Assembly: GCF_048268305.1 (NCBI RefSeq)
Contig: NZ_JBLWVT010000010.1
Span: 1-64,000 of the forward strand
From: Pseudodonghicola sp048268305
GTDB lineage: Bacteria; Pseudomonadota; Alphaproteobacteria; Rhodobacterales; Rhodobacteraceae
Length of the DNA stretch: 64,000 nucleotides
Reading direction: 5' to 3'
The notes under the pieces are model-generated. The model worked only from the letters and a program-made list of their open reading frames with translations, did no database searches and had not been told where the DNA came from. Numbering within the stretch: the first letter of the stretch is position 1; the number at the start of each line of letters is the position of its first letter. The position numbers were made by a program, and so were the translations under genes. Positions 62,114-64,000 of this stretch are shown here, one piece after another.

Positions 62114-64000
62114 TCAGGCCTCCTGCTTGCGGGTGGCGAGAACCGCGAGCGCCAGATAGAGCAGGGCAAAGCCCGCGATCACCAGCGCGTTGACCGTCAG
62201 ATCGGACCAGCCGAAGCCCTTGACGAACGACCCGACGCTGGCCGGCTGATACCAGGCCCCGGGGAACGACAGCCCCAGCATCCGCCCGCCCCATTGCAGC
62301 GAGGAGACCGGCACGATCAGCCCGGAGAAGTTCACCGTGGGGATGATCGCGATCACCGCCGTCGCGAAGACCGCCGAAACCTGGGTGCGGGTGAAAGACG
62401 ATATCAATTGGCCAAAGCCGGTGCTGGCGCAGACATAGATCAGCGAAATCGCCGCCAGCACCGGCAGGCTGCCGGTGAAGGGCACGCCGAAGACCCAGCG
62501 CCCCATCGCCGTCAGCATCCAGAAACTGCCCCAGGCGATGACGATATAGGGCAATTGCTTGCCGACCAGAAACTCGGGCCGCGTCACCGGGGTCGAGCGG
62601 AAGTTGGCGATGGTGCCGGTCTCCTTCTCGCGCACGACGCTGATCGCCGACATGATCGCCGGGATCAGCATCAGGATCAGCATCATCATCGACGGCACCA
62701 TGGCGTTGGCACTCTTGAACGCCTGGTTGAACAGATAGCGCGTCTCGATATCGACCGAGACGGTGCCGCTGGTGCCAAGCTCGGCCTTCACCTCGTCCGA
62801 GAACTGGTTCAACAGCCCCAGCGCATAGCTGCGCGCGGTCTGGGCGCGGAACGGCATGGCGCCATCGACCCAGAGCAGCACCTCGGGGTTCTGCCCCTGG
62901 CGCAGCTTGCGACCGAAGCCATCGGGAATGTCGAGCGCGATGGCGATCTCTCCCGTGCTCATCCGCCGGTCGAGATCGGCGGGCGCCATGATCTCGGGCC
63001 TTTCGCTGAACTGCTTGATCGAGGTGAACTGTTCGGCCAGCAGCCGGCTTTCCGGCGTGCGGTCCTGATCGAAGACGGCAAAGCTCAGCTTGTCGACGTC
63101 GAAGGAAATGCCATAGCCCATGGTCAGCATCAGGATCAGCGGCCCGACGATCGCGAAGAACAGGCGGATCGGGTCGCGCAACAGCTCCAGCGTCTCGCGC
63201 CAGCAATAGGCCCAGAGCCGCGTTGCCGACCGGGCCAGCGCGCCCTGCCCGCTGCGCTCCCGGTCATAGGCCGACAGATCGGCCGGTGCGCTGACCGCCT
63301 CCTCCGGCTGCTCGGCCTGAAGACAGTCGATAAAGGCCTCTTCCAGCGTCGCCTTGCCGCGCCTCTCGACGATCTCGGCCGGCGCGCCGACCTCCAGCAC
63401 CCGACCGGCATGCATCAGCGAAATGCGGTCGCAGCGCTCTGCCTCGTTCATGAAGTGGGTCGAGATGAAGATCGTCACGCCGCGGTCCCGCGACATCCTG
63501 ATCAGCGCCCGCCAGAAGGCATCCCGCGCCACCGGATCCACCCCCGAGGTGGGTTCATCGAGGATCAGGATGCGCGGCTCGTGAATGGTCGCCACCGCAA
63601 GTTGCAGCCGCTGCCGGATCCCCAGCGGCAGGCTCTCGGGCATCGATTGGGCGACCTCTGTCAGCTCGAATTCCTCCAGCACCGCGGCCACCCGGGCGGC
63701 ACGGCGCTGCGGCGGAATTTCGTAAAGCTCCGCATGCAGCTCAAGGTTCTGCGTCACCGTCAGTTCGGTATAGAGCGAGAAGCTCTGTGACATATAGCCG
63801 ATGCGCAGCCGGCTTTTCATGTCCGAGGCGCGCAGCGGTTCGCCGAACAGCCGGGTCTCCCCCTCGGTGGGGTCGAGCAGCCCGGTCATCATCTTCATCG
63901 TGGTCGACTTGCCGCAGCCGTTCGAGCCGAGAAAGCCGAAGATCTCGCCTTCGGGAATCACGAAGCTGACGTTATCCACGGCGGTGAACTTGCCGAACCG
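62114..64000 (-). CDS. RbbA/YhiH-like ABC exporter, fused ATPase and permease (5' end outside window)
   Basis: The gene runs off the right edge; 628 codons are visible and the frame continues into the missing part. Visible part: a nucleotide-binding domain with FLGSNGCGKSTTM, LDEPTSGVDP and HFMNEAERC, then a permease half with one helix, a periplasmic domain and a five-helix core (about the last 380 residues). Full-length RbbA-type proteins carry a second ATPase domain in front. It works with the YhhJ-like permease downstream and probably with an adaptor beyond the window. Confidence 0.85.
   Translation of the reverse strand, partial: RFGKFTAVDNVSFVIPEGEIFGFLGSNGCGKSTTMKMMTGLLDPTEGETRLFGEPLRASDMKSRLRIGYMSQSFSLYTELTVTQNLELHAELYEIPPQRRAARVAAVLEEFELTEVAQSMPESLPLGIRQRLQLAVATIHEPRILILDEPTSGVDPVARDAFWRALIRMSRDRGVTIFISTHFMNEAERCDRISLMHAGRVLEVGAPAEIVERRGKATLEEAFIDCLQAEQPEEAVSAPADLSAYDRERSGQGALARSATRLWAYCWRETLELLRDPIRLFFAIVGPLILMLTMGYGISFDVDKLSFAVFDQDRTPESRLLAEQFTSIKQFSERPEIMAPADLDRRMSTGEIAIALDIPDGFGRKLRQGQNPEVLLWVDGAMPFRAQTARSYALGLLNQFSDEVKAELGTSGTVSVDIETRYLFNQAFKSANAMVPSMMMLILMLIPAIMSAISVVREKETGTIANFRSTPVTRPEFLVGKQLPYIVIAWGSFWMLTAMGRWVFGVPFTGSLPVLAAISLIYVCASTGFGQLISSFTRTQVSAVFATAVIAIIPTVNFSGLIVPVSSLQWGGRMLGLSFPGAWYQPASVGSFVKGFGWSDLTVNALVIAGFALLYLALAVLATRKQEA

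Noticed and set aside
1..64000. CRISPR array, phage structural genes, toxin-antitoxin pair or restriction system
   Set aside because: No regularly spaced repeats and no Cas, capsid, tail, methylase or nuclease-antitoxin genes were seen on either strand.

Overview
The window is a 64 kb, very GC-rich, densely packed chromosome segment of an alphaproteobacterium, most likely a Rhodobacterales/Paracoccaceae member. Pointers are the many ATGA/GTGA-type gene overlaps, TRAP and peptide-type ABC importers, the dacC-tmk-holB-tatD-MBL housekeeping string, and a second N-type F-ATPase operon. Only sequence inspection was possible, so taxonomy and substrate calls are inference.

Layout. 0.3-7.3 kb: a leftward importer operon (HAD phosphatase, two DppBC-like permeases, binding protein, metallophosphoesterase, fused double ATPase) with a divergent LysR regulator (7.5-8.4). 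8.4-15.1 kb: a complete leftward N-ATPase operon in the order beta-epsilon-Q-R-a-c-b-alpha-gamma. 15.4-18.8 kb: a lipoprotein adaptor/ABC exporter operon ending in a DUF202 gene. 18.8-20.7 kb: an AbrB-family membrane protein and an IclR regulator. 20.8-26.1 kb: a self-sufficient P450 (heme, FMN and 2Fe-2S modules in one chain) followed by a three-gene TRAP importer. 26.2-33.3 kb: acyl-CoA catabolism (two adjacent, probably hetero-oligomeric acyl-CoA dehydrogenases, enoyl-CoA hydratase, VOC protein, CoA-transferase) with two TetR regulators.

33.3-44.0 kb is an accessory region with visibly looser packing and more AT-rich spacers. It holds MarR + AlkC-like repair protein + small protein; LysR + SDR; a truncated tyrosine recombinase; SDR + AraC; XRE/MmyB-type regulator + NAD-epimerase; a decayed IS3 element; and an IS110 fragment. 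It ends against the 3' end of tRNA-Ser(UGA). A 71-bp direct repeat flanks the XRE/epimerase pair.

44.4-51.7 kb returns to core genes (SPOR lipoprotein, DD-carboxypeptidase, thymidylate kinase, DNA polymerase III delta', TatD, MBL hydrolase, AEC transporter, UPF0173). 51.7-60.8 kb is a second acyl-CoA catabolic cluster (IclR, SDR, acyl-CoA ligase, TIGR03084, hydratase, AtuA-like DUF1446 protein, TetR with a clear palindromic operator, acyl-CoA dehydrogenase, GFA protein). 61.0-64.0 kb is an RbbA-like exporter cut by the window edge.

The repeated theme is import followed by oxidation: ABC importer with phosphatases, TRAP with P450, and two CoA-thioester pathways, each with its own local regulator.
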